Positions 26,523 through 35,130 of a DNA stretch of 64,000 nucleotides are shown one piece after another. Location: NCBI GenBank assembly GCA_028278625.1, contig JANQDY010000074.1:4391-68390 (forward strand). Direction: 5' to 3'. The position numbers were made by a program, and so were the translations under genes. The stretch's first letter is position 1. Every line of letters starts with the position of its first letter. The notes beneath the pieces were generated by a model. That model made no database searches. It was given only the letters and a program-made list of their open reading frames with translations, and was not told the origin of the DNA. Source of the DNA: Thermodesulfobacteriota bacterium (GTDB lineage: Bacteria > Desulfobacterota > DSM-4660 > Desulfatiglandales > Desulfatiglandaceae).

Positions 26523-27494
26523 TCAGCTGCCCCCAAGGGGAAAGTTGAAAAACTTCATGATTTTATATTGCAGGTGATAAAGGGAGGCCTTCTTGCTGCG
26601 CCGGTAAGGCGGTACCACCATATCAACGGGCTTTGGATCCCTTTTTGGTTGTGACTTGATCAGCCGGCACAGGTGGGGAAAGAGCTGATATCGTTTGAGC
26701 ACCAGATTGCGGGCCTCATTCAGGGCGGAAAGCCGCTTTTCCCAGCTATCATTATTGATGATGGTTTTCACCGATTCAAAGGCTTCTTTTGGAGATTCGA
26801 TATTGATTCTGATAAATGATTCTGCGGGAAAATAGTCTTCCAGGTTGGTGCAACCGTAGTAGATGGGGACGGACCAGGCGAGGAAGCAATCCCCGATTTT
26901 CTCGGTCCAGTAGTCTTTGCTGCTGCTGTTTTCGATGGCAAGGGAATATCGGTAGGAGGCCAGCCCCTCCCATTTGTCTTCAATGAAACGCACGGCCCGG
27001 CCAAAAAGATCGATGTCCAGGGAACCGTCTTTCTGAATATGTTCCAGCAAGCCCCATCTCTTTTGGTGACCGGGAAGATCCCGGGCATTACCCACCACCC
27101 ACGAGAGCAGTTTGGTTTTCTCGGGCATATCAAAACCAAGGAGTTCATCGAAGGTCTTGTTCACATGCCATGGGAGTGCGGGCTGTGAGGCCTCAAACTT
27201 TGAACGGTCCGGGGGAACGTGGTGGGTCAAAACCCTTGAATAGGGGTCCAGTTTTTCAACCATCCAATCGGTGTGCCCCCGCATATAGGGTTCCTGCATC
27301 AGGCACCAGACATTCTCCCGGGGGCAGCGAACTTCTGTTTCCGTCTTCATTTTGTTGTTCAGCACCACGAGGAAATCGCAGGGTTCTTTCGGGTCAAGGA
27401 CGAACCGGATCTCTTTCCACACCCCCTTTTCACCAGGCGTCTGTCTCAAAAGATCAGGCCAGTCCCAGTCTTTTACGATACCCACGGTGATCAT
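26523..27494 (-). CDS. Family 10 glycosyltransferase (alpha-1,3/4-fucosyltransferase-like)
   Basis: Resembles GDP-fucose-dependent alpha-1,3/1,4-fucosyltransferases. The diagnostic GT10 motif lies at residues 181-214: YRYSLAIENSSSKDYWTEKI followed by GDCFLAWSVPIYYG, matching the family pattern F.F.L.FENS...DY.TEK...A....VP...G. The N-terminal half is divergent, as usual. 323 residues. The gene is the middle member of a three-gene glycosyltransferase operon. No GDP-fucose synthesis genes are in the window, so the donor could differ. Lewis-type fucosylation of LPS is known in some host-associated bacteria; in an environmental anaerobe the role is open. Confidence 0.87.
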   Translation of the reverse strand: MITVGIVKDWDWPDLLRQTPGEKGVWKEIRFVLDPKEPCDFLVVLNNKMKTETEVRCPRENVWCLMQEPYMRGHTDWMVEKLDPYSRVLTHHVPPDRSKFEASQPALPWHVNKTFDELLGFDMPEKTKLLSWVVGNARDLPGHQKRWGLLEHIQKDGSLDIDLFGRAVRFIEDKWEGLASYRYSLAIENSSSKDYWTEKIGDCFLAWSVPIYYGCTNLEDYFPAESFIRINIESPKEAFESVKTIINNDSWEKRLSALNEARNLVLKRYQLFPHLCRLIKSQPKRDPKPVDMVVPPYRRSKKASLYHLQYKIMKFFNFPLGGS

Positions 27495-27515
27495 GGTTGT
27501 CTCATTTGAAAGGAC

Positions 27516-28322
27516 CTAGAGTTCATCCAAATGCTCACGGTAAAACCGCTCGTTGGGGTACTGATCCGGGCCTTCGTCTTTCATTTCCATGGGCGCGTCG
27601 AACATCCCCTGGATGCCCTCCCCTTGACCATTCTGAGGAGAGGAGACCTTATACTTTTTTTCGTGCACAAAACGTCGGTTGAAGCGGCTGTATTTGCTGC
27701 CCGAATGGCAGCTGATGTTGAGCGGTTGCTCCCCAAGGGTTTTCTGGGCGTAATTCCTGAAGCCTTTCATGGCGTGGCTTTTCATGGGTGCACCGTACTT
27801 GCGGATGTATCGATATGTCATGTCCCCGTCTTCTTCCCCAATTCCCAACAGCCGTTCATCAAAATACCCGAGTTGTTCCATCTCTATTTTGCTGGCAAGG
27901 AAATGGGACCAGGATTGGTTGATTAAAAAGGATCTGCCACCGTTTTTTTTTAGCACTTTTTCGATTCTTCTCATGAATTTTTCGTCGGTGATCAAGGTGT
28001 CATCGTTGAGCATCAGCAGAAATTCGCCGGAGGCATGAATGAGGAGGGTGTTCCAGAGCTTGGAAAGCCCCCTAAATGAAGTAAAAAAGACCGGAAACAC
28101 CCTTGGCTGTTCCGCAAGAAATATGAGCATGCGCTTGCGATAACCGTCATCGAAATCTCTCTTGTGTTCACCGTTTACGGCAACCAGGATTTCCGCTTCC
28201 CTTTCAAAGGAGCGGATTTTCTTCAAAAGCGGCACGAAATAATCTTCAAACCGCTTTTCAAAGGTTGTGATACCGATGGAGATATTGAAACGGCTTTCTC
28301 TTTTTCGAAATGAACTGAGCAT
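27516..28322 (-). CDS. Glycosyltransferase-like protein (GT-A type)
   Basis: A 268-residue protein with GT-A features: ISIGITTFEKRFEDYFVPLL, EILVAVNGEHK, FRGLSKLWNTLL and the acidic metal site FLLMLNDDTLI. Later comes GYFDERLLGIGEEDGDMTYR, comparable to the acceptor-side GxExxD segment of family 2 enzymes. It lacks a full DDGS motif (AVNGEH instead), so assignment to a numbered family is tentative. It is the first gene of the minus-strand transferase operon. Its upstream region is only 71 bases before the left end of the insertion sequence, so the operon's original promoter may have been disturbed. No strong ribosome site precedes the ATG. Confidence 0.7.
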   Translation of the reverse strand: MLSSFRKRESRFNISIGITTFEKRFEDYFVPLLKKIRSFEREAEILVAVNGEHKRDFDDGYRKRMLIFLAEQPRVFPVFFTSFRGLSKLWNTLLIHASGEFLLMLNDDTLITDEKFMRRIEKVLKKNGGRSFLINQSWSHFLASKIEMEQLGYFDERLLGIGEEDGDMTYRYIRKYGAPMKSHAMKGFRNYAQKTLGEQPLNISCHSGSKYSRFNRRFVHEKKYKVSSPQNGQGEGIQGMFDAPMEMKDEGPDQYPNERFYREHLDEL

Positions 28323-28393
28323 GGTATTTGGATCAGATCCTATGGGGTCGTGCCAGACTATAAGGAAAATCGACCCATGCTGTCAATGTCAAA

Positions 28394-28403
28394 GAGAATT
28401 CTC
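28394..28403. repeat. Left copy of 10-bp sequence flanking the IS (candidate target-site duplication)
   Basis: GAGAATTCTC occurs here and again at 31162-31171, directly outside the terminal inverted repeats. Because the 10-mer is itself a palindrome it can be read either as a target duplication or as the outermost part of the inverted repeats. Confidence 0.6.
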
Positions 28404-28425
28404 TATGACCACAAGATTCAGTTGG
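28404..28425 (+). repeat. Left terminal inverted repeat of the IS
   Basis: Begins TATGACCACA and ends TTCAGTTGG. It matches the reverse complement of 31140-31161 at 21 of 22 positions; the mismatch is G at 28415 against A in the other end. Confidence 0.88.
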
Positions 28426-28682
28426 CACATAAACATTTCAACCATTTAAGAGATAAAAGGTGCCATACTTTATCATAAATTTCGATTGGAACACAGAAAA
28501 CATTTTTGTAACCCTCTATAGACGATTTTCGAATAACGTGTTTATTCCATTGAACATATCCAGCAATCTACCCAGTCCGCACTTGGAAAAAAGGGTGTTG
28601 CCATGGGGCGCCATATCTGATAATGTATTGCATAAAATGGAAGCTTGTAGCTTTAGCTGCAATACTTTATCGGAGGCGCAAT

Positions 28683-29345
28683 ATGACAGCGACATCTCCA
28701 CCAAGACAACATCTGGTTTCCCTTTTTGCACAAACACCATGCTGGATGATCAAACCGTTGGCTGCCGAAATGCAGTACTCCATTCCATCGGTTCGCAGAT
28801 TTCTGGCCAAAACCGGGTATTACAGCAGTTTCACTCACAACGGTTCCTGGTACACCCTTCGTTCGATACCGCGTTTTGGAAGAAACGGATTATGGTTTTA
28901 CCGCGATATCGGATTTTCCCGCGCAGGAACATTGACGAAAACCCTTGTTTCGCTGATCAGCGGAAGTCCGGCCGGCATGAATGCGGAGATGCTCGGCAAG
29001 ACGCTCCGATGCCGTTGCCATGGGGTGCTGGTGAACCTGTGGCGAAAGGGCGAAATCACCCGGGAAAAAATAGGGCGAAGTCAGGTATACTTTGCCAACG
29101 ATCCTTACAAGTCAGCCAGTCAACGACAGGCGTTGACTGCTCAGCATTCACCGAAAAGTTTTTCGGCCGAGATGGCACTGCTGGTTCTGGCAGAGTTTAT
29201 CCGGGATCCGGATTCCAGCTTCGAGCAGTTGGCCGAAAAGGTTTCCCGAAGCAAGAATGTGAACGTGAGTCCGGAACAGATCGAGTACCTTTTCGAGCAA
29301 CACGATCTAAAAAAAACCATGTGGACTGCGGTGTCCGTGCCCTGA
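28683..29345 (+). CDS. IS ORF A: DNA-binding protein
   Basis: First ORF of the insertion sequence, 220 residues. The ATG at 28683 has GGAGG seven bases upstream, which fixes the start. The N-terminus contains a helix-turn-helix-like segment (FAQTPCWMIKPLAAEMQYSI then PSVRRFLAKTG), and a second possible winged-helix region follows (SGSPAGMNAEMLGKTLRCRC then HGVLVNLWRKGEITREKIGR), resembling replacement of substrate-binding domains for the inverted repeats. It ends 30 bases before the first ATG of ORF B. Near its end the frame crosses a run of eight A residues, where a -1 shift would fuse it to ORF B. Confidence 0.75.
   Translation: MTATSPPRQHLVSLFAQTPCWMIKPLAAEMQYSIPSVRRFLAKTGYYSSFTHNGSWYTLRSIPRFGRNGLWFYRDIGFSRAGTLTKTLVSLISGSPAGMNAEMLGKTLRCRCHGVLVNLWRKGEITREKIGRSQVYFANDPYKSASQRQALTAQHSPKSFSAEMALLVLAEFIRDPDSSFEQLAEKVSRSKNVNVSPEQIEYLFEQHDLKKTMWTAVSVP
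29309..29316 (+). promoter_or_regulatory. A8 slippery site, candidate programmed -1 frameshift signal
   Basis: In the ORF A frame the codons read cta aaa aaa acc, giving the heptamer A_AAA_AAA. Slipping back one base continues as K-K-N-H-V-D and stays open into ORF B, producing an 818-residue A-B fusion. A small GGAC/GTCC stem (29323-29336) lies six bases downstream and could act as a weak stimulator. ORF B has no ribosome site before its first ATG, which favours the fusion. Confidence 0.6.
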
Positions 29346-29377
29346 AAGTAATAAGTACCACCCTCAAACGGTTGTCC

Positions 29378-31138
29378 ATGGATACATCGCCCTCGGCATT
29401 GTTTCCACAGCCCCCGGTCATCCGCTTCATCCCTTTAAAGGATGCATGTTCCTGCGGAAAGCGACTTCTGGTGCAAAAGACCCGGCAAAAGAAGGTGTGG
29501 ACAATGACCGGCCCCATGTTTGCCCATGAAACTCTTCGAAAATGTCCGGGCTGCGGCGCTGTTCTGGGCTCTGATACATTACGTCAACTGGTTCCAGTCC
29601 GATCGAACGTAGCATACGATGTGCTGGTTTTCGTTGGACGATCCATGTATGAGCGGTACAAGACCACCGAGGAGATACGCGCCGAACTGGCCATTCGAAA
29701 CGTGCACTTGTGCGCTTCGGAAATCGATTATCTGGGGCGTAAGTTCATTTTGTATCTGGCCCATGCTCACCGGCAGGCGATACCACGAATTCGAAAGAGC
29801 ATGACGTTTAAAGGCGGCTATCTTCTCCATCTGGACGCGACACACGCGGGTGATGCCCCCGCGTTGATGACGGGTCTTGACAGTCTCAGCCGGATCGTAT
29901 TGGCCAATGTCAAAATCCCGTCGGAAAGCTCCGATCACATCATCCCTTTTCTGAAAGGCATCAAGGATGCCTACGGAACACCGAGAGCATGCGTTCATGA
30001 TATGGGACACGGGATTTGCAAAGCAGTTAAAGAGGTGTTTCCTGGAGTGCCGGATTACATCTGTCACTTCCATTTTTTGCGTGACATTGGCAAGGATATT
30101 CTCGATCCGGCGTATGGAAAACTGAGAAACCGGTTGAGGTCCCACGGAATCAGTACGCAATTATCAGCGCTGGTGCGGGAAACACGCCAAGCCGCCTGCG
30201 AGCAATCTTCGAATCCAATGGGGTTGGCAAAAACAATCCAGAACGTCAAAATGGAAACACCGCTTTTGCCCCTTATATCTGCATACGGTCTTGCCCTGTG
30301 GGCATTACAAGGCAAAAAGAGCGGTGACGGTTACGGTTTTCCTTTTGACCGGCCTTTGCTGTGTTTTGCCGAACGCCTGCTGGAGCTGGAACAGCAAATG
30401 CCCCGCCTTATAAAATTATCAAAGAACGACAAACCCAACAATATTCAATATCTGTACAAGTTGTATTGGGCTGCGGCTGAAGTTGCCGAAGATCTCGAGA
30501 TTAAAAGCCTGGTCAAAGAAATCCGATGGCGCAGTGCCACGTTTGATTCACTTCGCAAAGCCATGCGCATCGCTTTACCCGGCGGCACCAACGGACTCAA
30601 TGATGAAGGTACCGCGAACATGATCAGCATTCGTGAAGGTGTCATGATATTCCGACAACGGCTCGATCAAAATGAAAAATTTGCTTCTGACTCACTTTGC
30701 TGCAAAATGGCCGAACAGATCGACAAGTATCTCGGCCAACTCTTTAACGATCCAATTATAGTGGATACGCCGTCTGGATCCGTCGTCCTATACCCTCAAC
30801 GCACAAACAACATCCTTGAGCATTTCTTTAGAGAACTGAGTCGTGAAAACCGGCGGAAAACAGGCCACAATTCCAAAGAACGCATGCTCAAGAACATGCT
30901 GGCTGATACGCCTTTAGTAAAAAACCTTGCAAATCACGATTACATGCGATTGCTTCTAAACGGGAAAACAGACCTGGAGCAACTTTTTGCCAGCATGAAT
31001 CCCTTATCTTTAAACAGCGAACTTCAATCCGGGGTAGATCGTATCCTCCCCGGGTTTCGAAAAATCATAAGACTTCCGGCATTGCCGGAATACTTTGTCA
31101 AGCTGACCGCCAATGAAATAATGGCACGAGCTGCCTGA
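29378..31138 (+). CDS. IS ORF B: DDE-type transposase
   Basis: Catalytic part of the transposase, 586 residues from the ATG at 29378. An N-terminal zinc-ribbon-like pattern (CSCGKRL then CPGCG) is followed by the DDE core. Candidate catalytic residues are Asp153 in YLLHLDATHAG, Asp208 in CVHDMGHG and Glu481 in NNILEHFFRELSREN. The 270-residue gap between the second Asp and Glu implies an inserted helical domain as in IS4- or MULE-like enzymes. The ATG has no Shine-Dalgarno sequence, and the frame is open far upstream through ORF A, so it is probably made as a frameshift fusion. The longer open frame starting at 28460 is not itself protein-like before about 29310. Confidence 0.85.
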   Translation: MDTSPSALFPQPPVIRFIPLKDACSCGKRLLVQKTRQKKVWTMTGPMFAHETLRKCPGCGAVLGSDTLRQLVPVRSNVAYDVLVFVGRSMYERYKTTEEIRAELAIRNVHLCASEIDYLGRKFILYLAHAHRQAIPRIRKSMTFKGGYLLHLDATHAGDAPALMTGLDSLSRIVLANVKIPSESSDHIIPFLKGIKDAYGTPRACVHDMGHGICKAVKEVFPGVPDYICHFHFLRDIGKDILDPAYGKLRNRLRSHGISTQLSALVRETRQAACEQSSNPMGLAKTIQNVKMETPLLPLISAYGLALWALQGKKSGDGYGFPFDRPLLCFAERLLELEQQMPRLIKLSKNDKPNNIQYLYKLYWAAAEVAEDLEIKSLVKEIRWRSATFDSLRKAMRIALPGGTNGLNDEGTANMISIREGVMIFRQRLDQNEKFASDSLCCKMAEQIDKYLGQLFNDPIIVDTPSGSVVLYPQRTNNILEHFFRELSRENRRKTGHNSKERMLKNMLADTPLVKNLANHDYMRLLLNGKTDLEQLFASMNPLSLNSELQSGVDRILPGFRKIIRLPALPEYFVKLTANEIMARAA

Positions 31139-31139
31139 T

Positions 31140-31161
31140 CCAACTGAATTTTGTGGTCATA
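31140..31161 (-). repeat. Right terminal inverted repeat of the IS
   Basis: Begins CCAACTGAA and ends GTGGTCATA on the plus strand; reverse complement of the left repeat with one mismatch. It starts two bases after the transposase stop codon. Confidence 0.88.
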
Positions 31162-31171
31162 GAGAATTCTC
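31162..31171. repeat. Right copy of 10-bp sequence flanking the IS (candidate target-site duplication)
   Basis: GAGAATTCTC, identical to 28394-28403. No other direct repeat is visible outside the element. Confidence 0.6.
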
Positions 31172-31219
31172 GGTAGAGGGTTTTATTCAGGTTAAGTTTG
31201 GCTAACTTTTCCTTATTCC

Positions 31220-31248
31220 TTGACTCGATCAGGGATTTTCAGTAGTTT
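31220..31248 (+). promoter_or_regulatory. Possible sigma70 promoter for the antiporter-decarboxylase operon
   Basis: TTGACT at 31220-31225, a 17-base spacer and TAGTTT at 31243-31248, about 50 bases before the antiporter start. The -10 element is poor. Confidence 0.35.
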
Positions 31249-31300
31249 CGACCCTTGTGGGTTTTCAAGGTCCATCCAGTAAAGCGTATCACAACGGGGT

Positions 31301-32785
31301 ATGCCGATGCCGAATGCGGTTCTTCGTGAGAACCAGGAGGCGCTGAAAGAGGAGCAATCGACGCTCCGTAAGGGGGCGGGCCAGGGGACCATCGGATGGA
31401 TTTCCCTGGCAATGATAAACCTGGCCATTATTTACAGTGTCAGGGGGCTTCCCCTGATGGCCGAGGAAGGGTTTCAGGCCATCTCCTTCATGGCCGTATC
31501 CGCCGCCTTTTTTTTGATACCCATCTCGCTGGTGACGGCGGAGCTCTCCTCCACCTGGCCTCCCAAAGGGGACGGCGGCGTTTACATCTGGGTGAATGAG
31601 GCCCTCGGGGAACGCTGGGCCTTTCTGGCCATTTGGCTTCAGTGGAGCGAAAATGTCATCTGGTTTCCCACTGTTTTGTCGTTTATCGCGGCGACCCTTG
31701 CCTATGCCTTTTCTCCGGAATTGGCGGAGAACAGAATCTATACGCTTTCGGTGGTGCTGTTGGTCTACTGGGGCGGGACCTTTGCCAACATGCGCGGCAT
31801 GAAGACTTCCGCTTGGATCAGTACCCTGGGAGTGCTGAGTACCCTGATTACCACGGGTCTGATTGTGGTTCTTGGGTTCAGCTGGATTATCGGCGGAAAT
31901 CCTTCCCAGATTCATTTTTCATGGGCGGCCCTTGTACCGGATTTTACCCACATGGACAGTCTTGTTTTTCTTGCCGGCGCTCTGGTCATCGTCTCCGGCA
32001 TTGAGGTTTCCGCGGCCCATTCCTCCCAGGTGAAAAACCCGAAAAAGTCATTTCCAAGAGCCATTTTCCTCTCCGTGCTGATATCCATCTCAGCGATTGT
32101 TCTGGGGTCCCTGGCTATCGCTTTTGTGGTGCCCCAGAAAGAAATAAGCCTGGTGGCCGGGCTCATGGAGGCCTTTGAGAAATTTCTTGCCGCTTATCAT
32201 CTGGGTTGGCTGGTGCCGGTTGTGGCCATCTTGATCGTGGTGGGTTCTCTGGGTGAGGTGGCGGCCTGGATTCTGGGTCCCAGCAAGGGGTTGCTGGTAT
32301 CGGCACGCCATGGCCTGATTCCGCCCATTTTGCAGCGGAGAATTCATGGAGATGTGCCGGTGAATATATTGATTTTGCAGGCCATGGTGGTTACGGTCCT
32401 GGTTTTTGTATTTCTTCTGATGCCCACCGTGAGCAGTGCTTACTGGATTCTCACGGCGCTCACTGCCCAGCTCTATCTGATCATGTATCTGCTCATGTTC
32501 ATATCGGCCATCGTGTTGCGCTACAAAAGGCCGGACACCCACCGTCCTTATCGGATTCCCGGAGGGAATTTCGGAATGTGGGGCGTGGCTCTGCTGGGGC
32601 TTCTGGGGGGCGTGTTTACCCTGTTCATCGGTTTTTTTCCGCCGGCCCAGCTCAAGACGGGAAGCCTTTTGTTCTATGAATCATTTCTGGTACTGGGTAT
32701 TCTGGTGATGTGCGGGGCGTCTTTTCTGATATACGCACTCAGAAAGCCTCACTGGATGAAGGATACATCCGAGGACATTCCATAA
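31301..32785 (+). CDS. APC-family amino acid permease/antiporter (GadC-like)
   Basis: Inner-membrane transporter of the amino acid-polyamine-organocation superfamily, 494 residues with about twelve hydrophobic helices. Typical elements are IGWISLAMINLAIIYSVRGLP in helix 1, a TAELSSTWPPKGDGGVYIW segment (family: P..GG.Y.W), and GIEVSAAHSSQVKNPKKSFPR in the cytosolic loop, as in glutamate:GABA and related exchangers. The decarboxylase gene follows 35 bases later, so it most likely exchanges the amino-acid substrate for its decarboxylation product. That pairing is known for acid-resistance and polyamine systems; the precise amino acid is not shown by the sequence. Confidence 0.9.
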   Translation: MPMPNAVLRENQEALKEEQSTLRKGAGQGTIGWISLAMINLAIIYSVRGLPLMAEEGFQAISFMAVSAAFFLIPISLVTAELSSTWPPKGDGGVYIWVNEALGERWAFLAIWLQWSENVIWFPTVLSFIAATLAYAFSPELAENRIYTLSVVLLVYWGGTFANMRGMKTSAWISTLGVLSTLITTGLIVVLGFSWIIGGNPSQIHFSWAALVPDFTHMDSLVFLAGALVIVSGIEVSAAHSSQVKNPKKSFPRAIFLSVLISISAIVLGSLAIAFVVPQKEISLVAGLMEAFEKFLAAYHLGWLVPVVAILIVVGSLGEVAAWILGPSKGLLVSARHGLIPPILQRRIHGDVPVNILILQAMVVTVLVFVFLLMPTVSSAYWILTALTAQLYLIMYLLMFISAIVLRYKRPDTHRPYRIPGGNFGMWGVALLGLLGGVFTLFIGFFPPAQLKTGSLLFYESFLVLGILVMCGASFLIYALRKPHWMKDTSEDIP

Positions 32786-32820
32786 GAAACGATTACTTTT
32801 TCAAATGGTGGAGGGGGAAT

Positions 32821-35130
32821 ATGGATATCGATAAAAGCGAATGGCCCATCATGATAATTTCGGGTCAATTTGATGCACAAAACGATGAGGGCTACCGGTT
32901 GCGTCAGCTGTCCCGGCAACTGGAGGAAATCCACAATTGCCGGATCATACCGTCTTACACTTACGAAGACGGGTATGAGATATTCCGTTCCAGGTCTGAT
33001 TTCGGAAGCATTGTTGTGGATTGGGACATTCCTTTGGAAGACCCCCATGAGGGAACCACCGCCGCCCAACTCATTTTCAAGATGAGGGAGCGTCATCAAC
33101 ATGTGCCGATTCTGCTGACGACGGGGCCCATGGGGATTGGCGGCATGGAAGCCATTCCGGCGGAAGTCCTGAAACAAATAAACGATTGCCTCTGGAAGAC
33201 ATCCGATACCATTTCCTTTCTTGCCGGCCGGATCGTGGCCCACGCGGAAGAGTACATCCTATCCAACTATCCACCGTTTTTTGGCGAACTGATTAACTAT
33301 GCGAGGGAATACAAATTTGCCTGGCACACCCCCGGCCACATGGGGGGGCTGGGGTTTCTCAGAAGCCCGGCAGGGGTCGCCTTCTACAAATTCTTTGGTG
33401 AAAACGTGTTCCGTTCGGATCTCTCCGTCTCCGTTCCGGAGCTGGGTTCTTTGCTTGAACACAGCGGCGTGGTGGGTGATGCGGAAAAGAACTCGGCCAG
33501 GGTATTCGGGGCCGATCAGACCTATTATGTGTTGAATGGCACCAGCAACGTGAATCAGATTATCTGGCGGAGCCAGCTGGTGCGGGATGACATTGCCTTT
33601 GTTGATCGAAACTGCCACAAGTCCCTCAACTACGCCATGGTGATTACGGATGCTTACCCGGTGTACATGATCCCCAGAAGGAATAAACGGGGTATTATCG
33701 GACCGGTGAGGCTCTCGGAGTTTTCTCCCGAATCCATTCGACAAAAGATCGATGAAGACGGACTGATCCCGGAGCCCATGAAGGGCGATGTGGTCAGGAT
33801 GTCGGCCCTCACCAACTCCACCTATGACGGGGTCTGCTACAATGTGGTGAACATCAAGAAGCAACTGGAGAAAAGCGTTCAGAATCTCCATTTCGATGAG
33901 GCGTGGTATGCCTACGCCCGTTTTCATCCCATTTACAGGGATCATTACGGTATGGCGGACGATGCGCTGGATGAAAACCACCCGCCCATTTTCTGTTCCC
34001 ATTCCACCCACAAGCTGTTGACGGCCTTCTCACAAGCCTCCATGCTTCACATCAAGAACGGCGGCACGGTGAAAATCGACCCCGCCCAGTTCAACGAATC
34101 GTACATGATGCACGGGTCCACATCACCCCAGTATACCATGATCGCATCACTGGACGTGGCAACCCACATGATGGATGATAACGGTTTCACCATGATGAAT
34201 GATATCATTGAGGGGGCCATCCGATTGCGCCAGAAGGTTGCGAGCATTCAGAAAACCTTCCAAGAGGAAAAGGGTTGGTTTTTTGGCATGTGGCAGCCCC
34301 GAGAGGTGGCGGTTGAAGGAGAGATGAAGCCTTTTGAAACCGTGGATGTCGATTTTCTGGCGGCCAACCAGGCCCCCTGGGTGATGAGCGGTGATAATGA
34401 TTGGCACGGTTTTGAGGATATGGAAGAGAATTATGCCATGCTCGACCCCATCAAGCTGACCCTCACCACACCGGGGATCGATGACCGCGGCCGCATGGCT
34501 GATGAAGGGATCCCCGCCGCCATTGTGACCGAATACCTGATGCGCAAGGGGATTGTCTGCGAGAAAACGGACTACTATTCTTTCCTGTTGCTGAATTCTC
34601 TTGGGACCACCAATGCCAAACAGGGAACCCTTCTTTCCGCATTGCTGCGGTTCAAGGATCTTTATGATGCGGATATACCGCTTGCAAAAGTCTTTCCCGA
34701 CCTGGTTAAGGCGCATCCGGCCCATTATGAAAGCGTGGGGCTCAAGAAACACTGTAATGACATTCACGGTTACTGGCGGGAAAACAGGATTCTCGAGATG
34801 ATGCAGGCGGCGTTTCAGGTCATCCCGGACCAGGCCATGAAGCCGTCGGAGGCGTATCACCAGGTTGTAAGAAAAAACGTGGCGTTTGTGGAACTGGATC
34901 AAATGGAGGGCAGAACCCCGGCCGTGATGATGGTGCCTTACCCTCCCGGTATCCCCGTGATGATGGGAGGGGAGATCATGAATGAAAAGGCGGCACCCAT
35001 TTTTGATTATTTGAAATTGCGGCAGGATTTCGAAAACGCCTACCCCGGATACGAAAGCGAAATCCATGGGGTGGAAAGAACCTCAAGGGATGGCAAGCAG
35101 TTCTTCAGGACCCTGTGTGTCAAGAAATAG
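32821..35130 (+). CDS. Orn/Lys/Arg decarboxylase (group III, PLP-dependent)
   Basis: Decarboxylates a basic amino acid, using a proton and giving a polyamine or agmatine. GGAGGGGG before the ATG at 32821 sets the start, so the 769-residue product is close to AdiA (about 755) and longer than CadA (715). It has an N-terminal receiver-like wing domain (WPIMIISGQFDAQNDEGYRL), the PLP-binding core with FAWHTPGHMGG, LHFDEAWYAYARFHP and the Schiff-base Lys398 in HSTHKLL, and the family C-terminal domain (PYPPGIPVMMGGEI). Paired with an APC antiporter. Arginine, lysine or ornithine cannot be chosen with certainty. Confidence 0.93.
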   Translation: MDIDKSEWPIMIISGQFDAQNDEGYRLRQLSRQLEEIHNCRIIPSYTYEDGYEIFRSRSDFGSIVVDWDIPLEDPHEGTTAAQLIFKMRERHQHVPILLTTGPMGIGGMEAIPAEVLKQINDCLWKTSDTISFLAGRIVAHAEEYILSNYPPFFGELINYAREYKFAWHTPGHMGGLGFLRSPAGVAFYKFFGENVFRSDLSVSVPELGSLLEHSGVVGDAEKNSARVFGADQTYYVLNGTSNVNQIIWRSQLVRDDIAFVDRNCHKSLNYAMVITDAYPVYMIPRRNKRGIIGPVRLSEFSPESIRQKIDEDGLIPEPMKGDVVRMSALTNSTYDGVCYNVVNIKKQLEKSVQNLHFDEAWYAYARFHPIYRDHYGMADDALDENHPPIFCSHSTHKLLTAFSQASMLHIKNGGTVKIDPAQFNESYMMHGSTSPQYTMIASLDVATHMMDDNGFTMMNDIIEGAIRLRQKVASIQKTFQEEKGWFFGMWQPREVAVEGEMKPFETVDVDFLAANQAPWVMSGDNDWHGFEDMEENYAMLDPIKLTLTTPGIDDRGRMADEGIPAAIVTEYLMRKGIVCEKTDYYSFLLLNSLGTTNAKQGTLLSALLRFKDLYDADIPLAKVFPDLVKAHPAHYESVGLKKHCNDIHGYWRENRILEMMQAAFQVIPDQAMKPSEAYHQVVRKNVAFVELDQMEGRTPAVMMVPYPPGIPVMMGGEIMNEKAAPIFDYLKLRQDFENAYPGYESEIHGVERTSRDGKQFFRTLCVKK

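Larger units (their letters stand above)
28404..31161 (+). mobile_element. Intact two-ORF insertion sequence, about 2.76 kb, family not assigned
   Basis: Bounded by 22-bp terminal inverted repeats with a single mismatch, and flanked by two copies of the palindrome GAGAATTCTC. Inside are a DNA-binding ORF A and a DDE-type transposase ORF B in the -1 frame, with an A8 run near the end of ORF A. The transposase stop lies two bases before the right repeat. Both ORFs are undamaged, so the element looks recently active. It separates the minus-strand glycosyltransferase operon from the amino-acid antiporter gene. The large spacing between the second Asp and the Glu and the CHFHFLRDIGKDIL segment recall MULE-like or IS4-like transposases, but the family could not be fixed by reading. 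Confidence 0.88.

Noticed and set aside
28460..29377. N-terminal third of a continuous 892-codon frame running into the transposase.
   Set aside because: Up to about 29310 its composition is not protein-like and it lacks a ribosome site; the overlapping frame 28683-29345 has GGAGG, a helix-turn-helix and normal composition.
34147..35067. 306-codon open frame on the minus strand (also 33259-34011).
   Set aside because: Both are His-rich antisense shadows of the amino-acid decarboxylase gene.
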